The notes: generated from the letters alone by a model not told the origin. A DNA stretch of 64,000 nucleotides from Rhizobium sp. Root708 (GCF_001429725.1 NZ_LMHV01000008.1:61604-125603), one strand, 5' to 3'. Shown: positions 28,523 through 38,448, counted from the stretch's first letter. Program-made: numbers and translations.

Positions 28523-29614
28523 TCAGAAGCGGCGACGGGACAGCAGCGCCACAAGCTCGCTCTGCCGCCGGGTTCCCGTTCGGTCAAAAATCGCACGAAG
28601 ATGCGTCTTGGCGGTCTCGTACGAGATGCCTTTCTCCTCAGCAATGGACTGCAACGAGCGACCATGGGTCAAAAGCAGGGCGATTTCGGCCTGCCTGCTC
28701 GTCAGTTTGAAATTGCTCATCAGCGCAAGCTGATCGAGGTCACCCGCCTGATTGAAGTCTTCGATCAGGCAAACGCCAACTGTATCCGCGAAGACGTCGC
28801 CCAGTCCGGTGCCGAGGCGCTGCACGCGGATCCCGAACGGATGTTTGTCCTGCCGGGTCACCGCGACCGGATCCGACGGCCGCGACAGCCATAGTGCAGA
28901 CGTCACAGCCTCCATCCGCCGCTGAAGGCGAGCGGTTTCAACAGGCGATCGGCACACAAGGCGCCCATTGCTGATCTGGAGATCAGGGCCGAGCAAAGCT
29001 TGGGCAACGCTGTTCACCCGGGTGACCTTTCCCTTCCGGTCAAAGAAGATGGCGGGCATCCTGCCGATCTCAAACGCGTCGGCCATGCCGTCGATCCGTG
29101 AGCATTCCAACGCCTGCATTATGCGGTTGGCAGCCGTCAGACGCTCGCGCATAGCCTGAAAGACTTTCTCCTCGGCCTCACCAAACGGTTCCTCGTCGAG
29201 ACGGCGGTGCAGGGTGAAGCACAGGATGTTGTCATCAACGCCAAAATCCACGATGCAGGTTCGACCGATGCCGTATTTTGACTGAGCACGATAATAGTCC
29301 CGGTTCGCAAAATCCTCGCGCGACGAGTATGTCTGCTCGAGAACGGATCCGCTTCGACGAAGCCTCGGCAACCCGCGCACCCGCCACTCGTTATGGTTCC
29401 AACCACCGTCAAAATAGCCCTCAAGCGCTGGGCCGAGGCTCTCGGTTGAAATCATTCCGCCCGGAAATATTCCGGTCATCGGAAGAATGTTGACGCCGAA
29501 AGCCGACGTTGCCTGCCTTACATCCTCGATGATCTTAGGCCACAAGCTTGTGTCGACTGCCGCTTCCAGCACGGTATCGAGAGCTCGATCAAGTCTTTCG
29601 ATGTTTACGAGCAT
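28523..29614 (-). CDS. LuxR-family transcriptional regulator with PAS-like sensor region
   Basis: A 363-residue protein. The C-terminal helix-turn-helix (about 298-355) reads LTSRQAEIALLLTHGRSLQ and then SIAEEKGISYETAKTHLRAI, typical of LuxR/FixJ output domains. The N-terminal 280 residues contain a PAS-like stretch around MPAIFFDRKGKVTRVNSVAQ, with no receiver or acyl-homoserine-lactone domain visible. AAGGGGA precedes the start at 29614. Targets are unknown. The convergent PAS-only gene could be a functional partner, but that is only position. Confidence 0.82.
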   Translation of the reverse strand: MLVNIERLDRALDTVLEAAVDTSLWPKIIEDVRQATSAFGVNILPMTGIFPGGMISTESLGPALEGYFDGGWNHNEWRVRGLPRLRRSGSVLEQTYSSREDFANRDYYRAQSKYGIGRTCIVDFGVDDNILCFTLHRRLDEEPFGEAEEKVFQAMRERLTAANRIMQALECSRIDGMADAFEIGRMPAIFFDRKGKVTRVNSVAQALLGPDLQISNGRLVCRSPVETARLQRRMEAVTSALWLSRPSDPVAVTRQDKHPFGIRVQRLGTGLGDVFADTVGVCLIEDFNQAGDLDQLALMSNFKLTSRQAEIALLLTHGRSLQSIAEEKGISYETAKTHLRAIFDRTGTRRQSELVALLSRRRF

Positions 29615-29716
29615 AGATGTCCCCTTGGCACCAAGATACACGCCAAGGGAGAGGCTTCAAGCCAAAACTGAAGTATAATTGCAGTCGCTCGTAGGTCCTG
29701 CGAAGAACAGCAACCG

Positions 29717-31351
29717 TCAGATGTCGCGTATGCGACGAGCCACTAGTTGCAGATCCTTGAAGGCCTGATAGCGGTCGGCATGCAGTGCCGCGGTTTCCGG
29801 GGCAGGCTCATATCTCTGTGCCTCCGCACTCAGACTTTGCATTGCAGCAGGGATATGCTGAAACGCACCAGCTGCGACGGCTCCAAGAATAGCCGATCCA
29901 AGAAGCACCGGTTCCTCACTTGCTGTTCCAACAACGGGCTTGCCGCACGCATCAGCCAGAATCTGGCGCACCAGATGATGTTGGCCCGCACCGCCACTGA
30001 TGACGACCTGCTGGATGTCAGCGCCATTGGCCGCCTGTGTATCGATGATCTGGCGCAGGCCGTAGCCGATGCCGCAAAGTCCGGCGATGTAGAGTGCAAC
30101 CAGGCTGTCGAAATCGCGCTCCATATCGAGCCCGGCGATGACCGCGCGTGCGTTCGGATCCGCAAACGGCGACCGATTGCCTAGAAATTCCGGGACGACA
30201 TGGAGGCCGGTGGCGAGCCGCACGACAGCTGACGCGCCATCCGATCCCGACATGGCGGCATCGGCAATCAGAACCGGCAAAGGAATCTTCAGTTGGCTTG
30301 CCTTGGCTGCCGCGTCCGCCGCCGCGGGATGGAAGGAGAGCAACTGGTCGATCGCGGCCCCTGCTGCGCTCTGGCCTCCTTCGTTCAGCCACATGCCCGG
30401 CACCATCGCGGAGTAGTACGGTCCCCATACGCCCGGCACGAAGACAGGTTCGTCCGTGGAGGTCATCGTGCAGGACGACGTTCCGAAAACATAGGCAAGA
30501 TTATCCTGCGGCTTGCCGCCGATCCCAACGGTACCGACACCGCCGGCGTGGGCGTCTATCATTCCGGCCGCCACCGCAGTTCCGGCTGTCAGGCCCATCG
30601 CTTGCGCTGCCGCCTCGGTCAATCCGTTGCCCAAGGGCGTCCCTGGATCGGCGATATTGGTACCAATCCGGCTGAACCCTTCATCGGCCAGTTCGCCGAG
30701 ACCGATCTTGGCGAAGTAGCTCGGATCCCATCGCCGCTCGTGGGCAACATAGGTCCACTTGCAGGTGACCGTGCACGTAGAGCGGCTGAGGTCACCCGTT
30801 GCCCGCCAGGTCAGGAAATCGGCAAGGTCGAAGAACTGCCACGCGGCATCGAAGACGTAGGGCCTGTTCTCCTTGAGCCAGAGCAGCTTTGGCGTCTCCA
30901 TCTCAGGTGAGATCCGCCCGCCGACATAGCGGAGCACGTCATGACCGAGTTCGTTTATTCGCTCCGCCTGAGGGACGGCGCGATGATCCATCCAGACGAT
31001 GATGTCGCGGCTGGGATCATCGGACGGCCCGACCGGCAGCGGACGCCCCCCATCTCCGAGGACAACAAGCGAACACGTCGCATCGAACCCCAATCCAACC
31101 ACGTTTGCGGGATCGACTGCTGCCGTCTCGACAACGCTTCGTACGGTCGTGCAGACGGCATCCCAGATCTGCGCGCTCGATTGCTCGACCATGGCACCAG
31201 CCTCGCGGAACAAATCGATGTCCTGCTTGGCCGCTGCAAGCATACGGCCGTCCAGATCAAACAAACCGGCCCGCGCGCTGCCGGTTCCGACATCGACACC
31301 GATGACATAGCGTGGCGCGGCAGCCGCCGCCGTGTTCTGAGCGTTGGTCAT
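29717..31351 (-). CDS. FGGY-family pentulose kinase, probable D-ribulokinase
   Basis: A 544-residue sugar kinase with the N-terminal phosphate motif GVDVGTGSARAGLFD, MIDAHAGGVG carrying the catalytic Asp, and a C-terminal FGGY domain with VISGGAGQHHLVRQI. Length and motifs fit the FGGY pentulose kinase subgroup. As the last gene after ribitol dehydrogenase, which makes D-ribulose from ribitol, the logical reaction is ATP + D-ribulose to D-ribulose 5-phosphate, entering the pentose phosphate pathway. L-ribulose or D-xylulose cannot be excluded by sequence alone. Confidence 0.85.
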   Translation of the reverse strand: MTNAQNTAAAAAPRYVIGVDVGTGSARAGLFDLDGRMLAAAKQDIDLFREAGAMVEQSSAQIWDAVCTTVRSVVETAAVDPANVVGLGFDATCSLVVLGDGGRPLPVGPSDDPSRDIIVWMDHRAVPQAERINELGHDVLRYVGGRISPEMETPKLLWLKENRPYVFDAAWQFFDLADFLTWRATGDLSRSTCTVTCKWTYVAHERRWDPSYFAKIGLGELADEGFSRIGTNIADPGTPLGNGLTEAAAQAMGLTAGTAVAAGMIDAHAGGVGTVGIGGKPQDNLAYVFGTSSCTMTSTDEPVFVPGVWGPYYSAMVPGMWLNEGGQSAAGAAIDQLLSFHPAAADAAAKASQLKIPLPVLIADAAMSGSDGASAVVRLATGLHVVPEFLGNRSPFADPNARAVIAGLDMERDFDSLVALYIAGLCGIGYGLRQIIDTQAANGADIQQVVISGGAGQHHLVRQILADACGKPVVGTASEEPVLLGSAILGAVAAGAFQHIPAAMQSLSAEAQRYEPAPETAALHADRYQAFKDLQLVARRIRDI

Positions 31352-31405
31352 GATCGTGGCCTTATAGATTCCGGTCTTCAGAGGTACTTTAAGCCAGAGC
31401 GCCGA

Positions 31406-32134
31406 TCAGAGATCGACGCTGTTTGGAAGGATCACCAGATCGCGAATCGTCACGTTTCGCGGACGTGACAACATGAACAGAACCGCTTCCGCGACTTCCT
31501 TTGGCTGCATCAGGCTGCCATTGGCAAGTGCTTCTTCCATCTTCGCTTTCGGCCAATCGTCGAGCAGCGCCGTTACGACCGGTCCGGGAAGAACCGCGCC
31601 GACGCGCACGCCGTGCTGGGCGACCTGGCGGCGGGTAGAATGCACGAATGCCTGCACCGCAAACTTCGAGGCCGTATAGATCGGCTCCCACACCACTGGA
31701 ACAACACCGGCGATCGAACTCGTGAAGAGGATGTCACCGGTCTTATGCGCGATCATATGCGGGAGAACCGCATGAACGGAGCGGAACGCGGCATTGATGT
31801 TGAGGTTCAGCATCCGATCCCACGCGTCGGGATCGCCTTCCGCTACAGCGCCGCCGATGTAGGCGCCTGCGTTCGCGTGGAAGATGTCCAGGCGACCCGC
31901 CAGCTCCAGTATCGACGGCAGCATGCCGGAGACTTCCGCACCGTTGAGCAGATCAACGACCAGCGGTTTGGCGCGTTCGCCAAGTTCGTTGCAGAGCGCC
32001 TCGAGCCTGTCCTTCGCACGATCGATCAGAACCACCGTCGCGCCCTCGGCGATCAGAGTGCGGGCGCACTCCAGACCGATGCCCGATGCGGCGCCGGTTA
32101 TCGCGGCAACCTTGCCCTTCATGATGTCTGCCAT
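31406..32134 (-). CDS. rbtD: Ribitol 2-dehydrogenase (short-chain dehydrogenase)
   Basis: A 242-residue SDR with the cofactor motif [11 protein letters not shown] motif ([10 protein letters not shown]), catalytic Ser in [10 protein letters not shown] and YTASK (Tyr and Lys). From memory the protein is very close along its length to Klebsiella ribitol dehydrogenase, including the tail VILPNSVDL. It should oxidise ribitol to D-ribulose with NAD+. The start at 32134 has GGAGA upstream. It is between the permease and kinase genes of the same operon. The Klebsiella symbol is used; rhizobial literature may use another. Confidence 0.92.
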   Translation of the reverse strand: MADIMKGKVAAITGAASGIGLECARTLIAEGATVVLIDRAKDRLEALCNELGERAKPLVVDLLNGAEVSGMLPSILELAGRLDIFHANAGAYIGGAVAEGDPDAWDRMLNLNINAAFRSVHAVLPHMIAHKTGDILFTSSIAGVVPVVWEPIYTASKFAVQAFVHSTRRQVAQHGVRVGAVLPGPVVTALLDDWPKAKMEEALANGSLMQPKEVAEAVLFMLSRPRNVTIRDLVILPNSVDL

Positions 32135-32156
32135 GAGTAATTCTCCAGTTCGTTTT

Positions 32157-33428
32157 TCAGGCGCGGCCGTGGCTGACGCGAGAGCGGCGGGCCAGCGAGT
32201 CGACGATAACCGCGATCGCAAGAACAGCACCGGTGATCATGTAGCGCAGGGACGAGCTGAGATTTAAGAGCGTCAGGCCGTTGGAAATAGCCTGGATGAC
32301 GATGATGCCGAGCAGTGCGGAGTATGCACTTCCCCGGCCACCGAAAAGGCTGGTTCCGCCGATGACGGCTGCTGCGATGGCGTTGAGGTTCACGTCTCCC
32401 GTGCCTGCCTGCTGGCTGGACGAGGCAAGCCGTGAGGCTGAGAGAATGCCACCGAGCGTTGCCAGCGTAGAGCAGAGAACGAAAGCGCTCATGTAGATCC
32501 GACGGACATTGATGCCGGAACGGCGAGCCGCCTCGCGGTTTCCGCCGACTGCGAACATGGAGCGGCCCCACTTTGTCCGGGTCAGCGCGTAGTTGAGAAC
32601 AACGGCGAGCGCGACAAAGAGACCGAACATCCACGGCACGCCGCGGCCGAGATTGAGGTAGTAGGCCGCAAACTCAAGCGCGAGGGTGAGGACTGCGGCT
32701 TTCGCGGTGAGAAGGCCGAGCGGCTGCGAGGACAGGTTGACTGCCTTGCGCCGGCGCGCAACGACGGCACCGACGGTGATCATCAGCAGACCGGGCAGCA
32801 GCGCGAACACATAGGAAAGCCAATCGGGCATGACCATGATCTGGCCGAAGCGCACGAGCGGCGACGCATAGGGGAGGTTGATGCTGCCGGTCGGGCCGAG
32901 GATGTAAAGCTGCAGACCGAGCAAAGCCAGGAGGCCGGCCAGCGTTGCAACGAAGCTCGGCATGCCGAGACGATTGTAAAGGGCCGCGTAGAGCGCGCCA
33001 ACGACCGCACCGGTTGCCAGAGCGGCAACAATAGCAACGGCAATCGGCAAACCGGAGTTCACCCACAGCACCCCGACCATGGCCGATGCCAGACCGCTCA
33101 TCGAGCCTACCGAAAGATCGATCTCGCCCAGAAGCAGAACACACACGATCCCCAGCGATATGATGCCGACAGTGGCGCAATCGAAGAGCAGGTTGACGAG
33201 ATTGTTCGGGGCAAGAAAGATCGGATTTAGAACGCTGAAGACCGTCGAAATAACGACCAGTCCGACGGCAACCGGCAGCATGCCGAGGTCACCGGCACGA
33301 ACGCGATCCGCGAAGGCGCTGACCACGCCGCCGATACTGTCATTGTGCTTGACGCGCTCATCGCTTCGGTCGAGCGTCTGGCCAGCCTTCGCCTGGCTCG
33401 GCAAATCCTTGGGCATTTTCTGGCTCAT
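32157..33428 (-). CDS. Ribitol/polyol ABC transporter permease (XylH-like)
   Basis: A 423-residue membrane protein, longer than RbsC because of an extra membrane pair and a basic cytoplasmic N-terminus (about 45 residues), as in XylH. The signature [15 protein letters not shown] (about 100-115) and [17 protein letters not shown] near the C-terminus are present. It overlaps the ATPase stop by four bases. The substrate is taken as ribitol because of the dehydrogenase in the operon. Confidence 0.9.
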   Translation of the reverse strand: MSQKMPKDLPSQAKAGQTLDRSDERVKHNDSIGGVVSAFADRVRAGDLGMLPVAVGLVVISTVFSVLNPIFLAPNNLVNLLFDCATVGIISLGIVCVLLLGEIDLSVGSMSGLASAMVGVLWVNSGLPIAVAIVAALATGAVVGALYAALYNRLGMPSFVATLAGLLALLGLQLYILGPTGSINLPYASPLVRFGQIMVMPDWLSYVFALLPGLLMITVGAVVARRRKAVNLSSQPLGLLTAKAAVLTLALEFAAYYLNLGRGVPWMFGLFVALAVVLNYALTRTKWGRSMFAVGGNREAARRSGINVRRIYMSAFVLCSTLATLGGILSASRLASSSQQAGTGDVNLNAIAAAVIGGTSLFGGRGSAYSALLGIIVIQAISNGLTLLNLSSSLRYMITGAVLAIAVIVDSLARRSRVSHGRA

Positions 33429-34246
33429 GCGGGTCTCCCGCCTATCTCGTTGTTCTGGTTCGATTTGCGATCAAGACGACGGGAAACCGAGTTCTCCGTC
33501 GCGCCGGTGATCGCGGCCACAAGTTCCTGGTTCGATGCATCAGGACTGAAGACGCCATTGTTGCGCCCCAGCCGCAGGACGACGACGCGGTCGGCAACGG
33601 CGCGCACGTCCTCCATGTTGTGACTGATGATGATGACGCCCAGGCCTCGCTCTCGAACGCGCTCGATAAGGTTGAGGACCTCAGCCGTCTGGGCGACGCC
33701 AAGGGCTGCCGTTGGCTCGTCGAGCATGATGATCTTCGGGTCAAGCAGAAGCGACCGGGCGATCGCGACGGTCTGCCGCTGGCCGCCCGAAAGGGAAGCG
33801 ATAGGCTCGCGCACGGAAGGAATGCGCGCCGCAAGCTCCCTCAGCAGTGTCCATGCCCGCACCTCCATGGCGACCTCGTCGAGGTTCCATGGCGACATCT
33901 CATGACCAAGAAACAGATTGGCGACGACGTCGAGGTTCTCGCAAAGCGCCAGGTCCTGAAACACCGTCGCGATTCCGAGTTCGAGCGCACGGCTTGGATT
34001 GTCGAGTGAAACTTCTTGCCCGCAGAATTCGATGGATCCGGAGCTTGGCTGATGGACGCCAGCAAGAACCTTCACGAGCGTGGATTTCCCAGCTCCGTTG
34101 TCGCCCACGAGAGCCACGACTTCACCAGCGTGAACGTCTAGCTCGATATCGGTGAGCGCCGAGACAGCGCCGAAATTTTTCGAAACATGCCGCAGCCGGA
34201 GGATCGGGCTACCTTTCTCCGGAAGTGAACTTTGTTCTCTTACCAT
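33425..34246 (-). CDS. Ribitol/polyol ABC transporter ATP-binding protein, single domain
   Basis: A 273-residue ATPase with one ABC domain: Walker A GDNGAGKSTLVKVLAG, signature LSGGQRQTVAIARSL, Walker B IIMLDEPTAALG and switch His in IIISHN. Unlike the two tandem ATPases elsewhere in the window, it is a half-size FrcA/XylG-like form, so two copies must pair. The start at 34246 places the first strand normally; the frame is open 33 codons further upstream into the intergenic hairpin region but without support. Confidence 0.9.
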   Translation of the reverse strand: MVREQSSLPEKGSPILRLRHVSKNFGAVSALTDIELDVHAGEVVALVGDNGAGKSTLVKVLAGVHQPSSGSIEFCGQEVSLDNPSRALELGIATVFQDLALCENLDVVANLFLGHEMSPWNLDEVAMEVRAWTLLRELAARIPSVREPIASLSGGQRQTVAIARSLLLDPKIIMLDEPTAALGVAQTAEVLNLIERVRERGLGVIIISHNMEDVRAVADRVVVLRLGRNNGVFSPDASNQELVAAITGATENSVSRRLDRKSNQNNEIGGRPA

Positions 34247-34275
34247 GGCTTTGCACTCTTCTGAGCAGTGAGGGT

Positions 34276-34306
34276 GTACCGGGCCGGGATGGTTCCGGCC
34301 CAGTAC
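34276..34306 (-). terminator. Intercistronic hairpin after the ribitol binding-protein gene
   Basis: A 12-bp stem with one mismatch (arms 34276-34287 and 34295-34306, + strand GTACCGGGCCGG / CCGGCCCAGTAC) and a seven-base loop, 11 bases after the binding-protein stop codon. This is the same position relative to a binding-protein gene as the hairpins at 859-892 and 20938-20965. Confidence 0.55.
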
Positions 34307-34317
34307 CTTGGGAGGTA

Positions 34318-35364
34318 TTACTTGGTAATGCCGAGTTTCTTGCAACCGTCGGCGTATTCGCCGGTGCAGATTTCCTCCGGCGTCTGGATCTTCTTGTCGA
34401 AGATTTCAGCCTTGATGTTCTCGGCCGTCACGACGGCCGGGACGAACAGTTCCGAGGGCGTATTGTAGAGCGTGGTCTTCGGTGCTGGCGTTTCGCCCTT
34501 GGCCAGCTGGACCGCAACCTTGGCGGCTGCCGCAGCCACGATTTCCGAAGGCTTCGAAATCGTGTTGTACTGGTCCCCGGAGATGACCAGCTGAAGTGCT
34601 GCGATCGTCGCGTCGTTGCCGGTCACCGGCGGCACCGGCTTCACGCCGGCAGCCTTGAACGCCGCGATAACGCCGCCACCCGTACCGTCGTTCGCCGCAA
34701 CGACGCCCTTGATATCGGCGCCAAATCGCGTGATCTGCCCGGCAGCCCATTCCTGTGCTTTCGGCGGTGCCCATTCAGGAGTGTCGAATTCGGCAAGCGT
34801 CTTGTAGCCGGAATCCTTCAACCCACGATGGATCCCGTCGCGGATCAGACCCGCTGCGGCATCGGTTGGAGAACCGTTGACCTCGAGGACGCCGGCCCCT
34901 TCGGCAACGCCGCCAGCCTTCAGATGATCGACGAGAGACTTGGCAATGGCGTAGCCGATACCTTCGTTATCGAAGGAAACGTAGTAGTCGGCGGCCTTGT
35001 CGGGGATCGGGCGGTCGTAAGCGACGACCTTCACGTCCTGCGAATGGGCGATCTCCACCAGACCAGCGGCAGCTGCGGAGTCGACTGGATCGAGCACGAT
35101 CACCTTGGCGCCCTGTGCGATGACCGAGTTGAACTGTTGCTGCTGTAGAGCCGCGTCGGCATTGGCGTTCTGGTAAATCACGGTGCAGCCGGCGCACAGC
35201 TTCGCCATCTCCGCCTTGAAGCCCGGATAATCGTGCTGCTCATAGCGCGTCGAGGCCTGGTCGGGCATCAGGAACGCGACCGTCGCAGCGTCGTCGGCAA
35301 GGGCCGATCCCGCAAACATGGCCGCCGCGGCAGCCGACAGCAAAAGCATGGAATGAATTCTCAT
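34318..35364 (-). CDS. Ribitol/polyol ABC transporter substrate-binding protein (XylF-like)
   Basis: A 348-residue exported protein with signal peptide MRIHSMLLLSAAAAAMFAG...ALA and a type I periplasmic binding fold (VAFLMPDQASTRYEQHDYPG, IVLDPVDSAAAAGLV, VVAYDRPIPD). AAGGAGGAG precedes the start at 35364. It is the first gene of the ribitol operon, so its promoter and operator lie in the 272-base gap to the divergent LacI gene. A ligand other than ribitol, such as another pentitol, is possible. Confidence 0.92.
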   Translation of the reverse strand: MRIHSMLLLSAAAAAMFAGSALADDAATVAFLMPDQASTRYEQHDYPGFKAEMAKLCAGCTVIYQNANADAALQQQQFNSVIAQGAKVIVLDPVDSAAAAGLVEIAHSQDVKVVAYDRPIPDKAADYYVSFDNEGIGYAIAKSLVDHLKAGGVAEGAGVLEVNGSPTDAAAGLIRDGIHRGLKDSGYKTLAEFDTPEWAPPKAQEWAAGQITRFGADIKGVVAANDGTGGGVIAAFKAAGVKPVPPVTGNDATIAALQLVISGDQYNTISKPSEIVAAAAAKVAVQLAKGETPAPKTTLYNTPSELFVPAVVTAENIKAEIFDKKIQTPEEICTGEYADGCKKLGITK

Positions 35365-35545
35365 TGTCTCCTCCTTAGTGAGCGCAAACCCGTGCTGAGA
35401 GATGCTCTCCGGTTTATGCCCAAGTCCGCGCCCGCCTTTCGTCGGCGATGCGCACACAGACCTCTTCCGATGCCGGGTAAGCAGCATGGTCGATTCGTGG
35501 CCTGCACCTGGATGCCTCCCCGGTCGACCCTCCACGGTCAACCAA

Positions 35546-35581
35546 CTTCATCGATTGCGCAACATTGCTCAATCGATGAAG
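35546..35581. promoter_or_regulatory. Probable LacI-type operator of the ribitol operon
   Basis: Perfect 12-base inverted repeat CTTCATCGATTG (35546-35557) / CAATCGATGAAG (35570-35581) around a 12-base core. The core region also holds the small palindrome TTGCGCAA (35555-35562) and a near copy, TTGCTCAA. It lies in the divergent gap, 55 bases before the regulator's start codon. The nested symmetry suggests binding of more than one dimer. Confidence 0.65.
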
Positions 35582-35636
35582 CAACAATTGTCACTTCTCT
35601 CGATTGATGTCAAGCTGGTGCAATAAGGAGAAATTC

Positions 35637-36653
35637 GTGAATCAGGACAGGCAGACAAAAAAGACGACGATCTACGATCTGGCGGAGTTGGCCGGCACAT
35701 CCGCCAGCGCCGTCAGCGCGGTTCTGAACGGCAACTGGAAAAAGCGCCGTATCAGCGTCCAGTTGGCTGACAAGATCACGAAAATTGCGGAAGAACAGGG
35801 CTATGCGCTGAACATGCAGGCCAGCCTGCTGCGGCGCGACAGATCGAAGATCATCGGGATGATCGTGCCGAAGTACGATAACCGCTATTTTGGCTCGATC
35901 GTCGAGACCTTCGAGAACATGGCACGTTCGCGCGGCCTGTTTCCAATCATTACCTGCACACGCCGCGATCCGGAACTGGAAGTCGAGGCTGCGAGAACCA
36001 TGCTCTCCTATCAGGTGGAATGGCTAATCTCGACCGGTGCCACCGACCCCGATCGTATCACCGACATCTGCAACGCGGCCGGAGCACACAGCCTCAATCT
36101 CGACCTGCCGGGCGCTAAAGCCGTCTCCGTCATATCCGATAATTTTGGTGGCTCCCGCGAACTGACGCGGCGCGTGCTGTTGAGCTACCAGCGCAAGTTT
36201 GGTTCAACCTCGCCGCTGCTTTTCGTCGGTGGACGCGGGAGCGATCACAATACGCTGGAGCGTGTACGTGGATTTCGTGCGGCTCACGAAGATCTCGGAA
36301 TCGCGGTCGACGAGCGTCACATCCTCGCCTGCGGTTATGCCCCGGAGAAAGCCGAGAGTTCGCTCGCCGCCCTCGCCGCCTCGGAAAGAGAGCTGCCGCG
36401 AGGCATGTTCGTCAACTCCACCATCTCGCTGGAAGGCGTCATGCGCTGGATCAAGACGTCGCATCACTACGACAACCGCACGCCCGTCATCGGCTGCTTC
36501 GACTGGGACCCCTTCGCGGCGCTGCTCGGCGGCGACATCGAGATGGTGCGGCAGGATGTGCAAGGCATGCTCGATGCAGTCTTCGAGATCATCGACACCG
36601 GTAGCTCGGCAAACACGGTCATCCAGATTGCGCCTCTGTTCGTGAGCGCGTGA
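35637..36653 (+). CDS. LacI-family regulator of the ribitol operon
   Basis: A 338-residue protein with an N-terminal helix-turn-helix (TIYDLAELAGTSASAVSAVL) that is slightly unusual after it (NGNWKKRRIS), then a sugar-sensor domain starting near IIGMIVPKYDNRYFG. The GTG at 35637 is chosen as start because AAGGAG lies six bases upstream; an ATG 11 codons earlier lacks a site. It is divergent from the ribitol operon and followed by the HAD phosphatase gene. It presumably responds to ribitol or D-ribulose. Confidence 0.88.
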   Translation: MNQDRQTKKTTIYDLAELAGTSASAVSAVLNGNWKKRRISVQLADKITKIAEEQGYALNMQASLLRRDRSKIIGMIVPKYDNRYFGSIVETFENMARSRGLFPIITCTRRDPELEVEAARTMLSYQVEWLISTGATDPDRITDICNAAGAHSLNLDLPGAKAVSVISDNFGGSRELTRRVLLSYQRKFGSTSPLLFVGGRGSDHNTLERVRGFRAAHEDLGIAVDERHILACGYAPEKAESSLAALAASERELPRGMFVNSTISLEGVMRWIKTSHHYDNRTPVIGCFDWDPFAALLGGDIEMVRQDVQGMLDAVFEIIDTGSSANTVIQIAPLFVSA

Positions 36654-36770
36654 GGGTGATCCATGTAATTCCACTGGGGGCGGCTGACGCTTCCAGCGCT
36701 TCAGGCAGCGCGGTTGCATAAGCCGCGGGACAATGCCAAACGAAGCTCAAACCAAATCATGCGAGGACAA

Positions 36771-37412
36771 ATGGACGGGCTTTTTGCGACGTCGTTCGAA
36801 GCGTTTCTGTTCGACATGGACGGCACCATCCTGAATTCCGCCGCTCCTTCGGAGCGCGTCTGGGGCAACTGGGCCCAAAAGCACGGTATCCCGACGCCGA
36901 ATTATCACGGCCGCAGAGCAAACGACACGGTCCGGGACCTAAACCTGCCGGGTATTGATCCGGACGCGGAAGGGGCAGAGATAACGGCGATGGAGATCGT
37001 CGACGTGGACGGCGTCGTTCCCATTCCGGGCGCGCGGGAGTTTCTTTCGCAGCTTCCTCCGGAGCGCTGGGCGGTCGTGACCTCCGCTCCCAAAGCGCTG
37101 GCGCTTCGACGGATTGCAGCAGCAGGCCTGCCGAACCCGCACCTGATGATTTCAGCGGAAGACATTTCAGTCGGGAAGCCCGCACCGGACTGCTATCTCG
37201 CGGCAACGAAGTTGCTGTCCGTGAGCCCGGCGCGTTGCCTGGTATTCGAGGACGCCGATGTCGGGATCTCGGCCGGAGAAGCCGCGGGATGCGCCGTTCT
37301 CGCCATAACCGAAACGAGGCATATTCCCCTGACGGCCAGCAAGCCTCAGGTGGAGAACTATCTGAATATCCGCGCGATCGCTGATGGCCGTAAAATCAGG
37401 CTCACGAAGTAG
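36771..37412 (+). CDS. HAD-family sugar phosphatase
   Basis: A 213-residue hydrolase with motif I FLFDMDGTIL (nucleophile Asp), motif II VVTSAP, Lys in VGKPAPDCYL and motif IV VFEDADVGI, the beta-phosphoglucomutase-like/HAD-IA layout. GAGGAC precedes ATG 36771; two earlier in-frame ATGs are less well placed. It follows the LacI gene on the same strand. HAD proteins occur in ribitol/polyol loci of other rhizobia, where they may dephosphorylate a toxic sugar phosphate. That role is inferred. Confidence 0.85.
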   Translation: MDGLFATSFEAFLFDMDGTILNSAAPSERVWGNWAQKHGIPTPNYHGRRANDTVRDLNLPGIDPDAEGAEITAMEIVDVDGVVPIPGAREFLSQLPPERWAVVTSAPKALALRRIAAAGLPNPHLMISAEDISVGKPAPDCYLAATKLLSVSPARCLVFEDADVGISAGEAAGCAVLAITETRHIPLTASKPQVENYLNIRAIADGRKIRLTK

Positions 37413-37425
37413 CAGGTGAACCGCT

Positions 37426-38448
37426 TTACGCCCGGAAGCGGTCGAAGGCGGTGAGGCGCTTCACCGGCGGATCAGCCTCGTGCCATCGATAGATCTCGGA
37501 CCTCAGATAGTCGAGCTCGTCGGCGAGGCTTTCCTCGTCTACCTCGATCCACCACGACTTCGGGCGACCATCGCTGCCGTCCGACCAGCGATAACCTCTC
37601 GCCTTGAGGTTATCCTTCATCTCGAAGGGGCTGTGTTCGGCAAAGACTCGGGCGCGCGATCGCTGACTGGTCTGGTAAAGTTCCGCAAAGGGAAGTTCCT
37701 CTTCGCCGTCCTGTGTATCGAGAACGGCGAGCAAGGCAAAACAGTCGTCAACCGCACGATGCCCGTCATGGAAATAGCCCGCCTGCCCAATCAGATAGCC
37801 AAGCTTCGTGCCTTCGAAGCTTCGTCCGCTCCAGTCGATCTCCGATACAGAGCATGCCCAAGGCTTGTCTTTGAAGATGGGTGAAAGCGCTTCGCAGAAC
37901 GGACGATCAAAGCGTGCATTGTGCGCGATGACGAGATCGGCCGGTTCAATCAGCTGATCGAGAAGATCGAGGTCGATCGCCTGCCCCTCGACCATCGTAT
38001 CGGAAATTCCGGTCAGGCGGGTTATCTCAGGAGGAATAGAACTGTCCGGCTGCTGCAGCCCACCGTAAAGGCCGATGACATCGCCGATGCGGCCGGCGTC
38101 GTCATAAGTGAAGCTGACAGCACCGATCTCGATGACCTGATCCTGCCGATGACTAAGGCCGGTCGTCTCCGTATCGACGATCACGCCAACCCGTGGGAAC
38201 TCCGGCCTTCTGACCGGCGCGATGGTGCGCGGTACAAGCTTTCTGAGAATGCGAAACTGGCCCGTCTTCTCGAGGTGACGAACCATCTCGTCCTCGCTCA
38301 AGCTACCGGCCCGCTCCTGACGACCTCGAGCGGCCCGATTGACCTTCAGGGATACCTCATTCGCGGCTTCGAACATATCGAGCTGCGGCGCCGAACTCAT
38401 GCCTGCCATGCGAGTCTCTTGCTGGTCTGCGATGACCACAGCATACAT
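37426..38448 (-). CDS. DEDDh 3'-5' exonuclease (DNA polymerase III epsilon-like)
   Basis: A 340-residue protein. The exonuclease domain (about 85-250) has Exo I VDTETTGL, Exo II VIAHNARFDRPF and Exo III with HRAVDD. The C-terminal 70 residues (YRWSDGSDGRPKSWW...) form a small Trp-rich domain common in rhizobial versions. It is not the replicative epsilon subunit (no polymerase-binding tail typical of DnaQ that I can see). A start at 38409 (MAGMSS) is an alternative with a slightly better upstream AAGAGA. It could act in DNA repair or RNA trimming. Confidence 0.85.
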   Translation of the reverse strand: MYAVVIADQQETRMAGMSSAPQLDMFEAANEVSLKVNRAARGRQERAGSLSEDEMVRHLEKTGQFRILRKLVPRTIAPVRRPEFPRVGVIVDTETTGLSHRQDQVIEIGAVSFTYDDAGRIGDVIGLYGGLQQPDSSIPPEITRLTGISDTMVEGQAIDLDLLDQLIEPADLVIAHNARFDRPFCEALSPIFKDKPWACSVSEIDWSGRSFEGTKLGYLIGQAGYFHDGHRAVDDCFALLAVLDTQDGEEELPFAELYQTSQRSRARVFAEHSPFEMKDNLKARGYRWSDGSDGRPKSWWIEVDEESLADELDYLRSEIYRWHEADPPVKRLTAFDRFRA

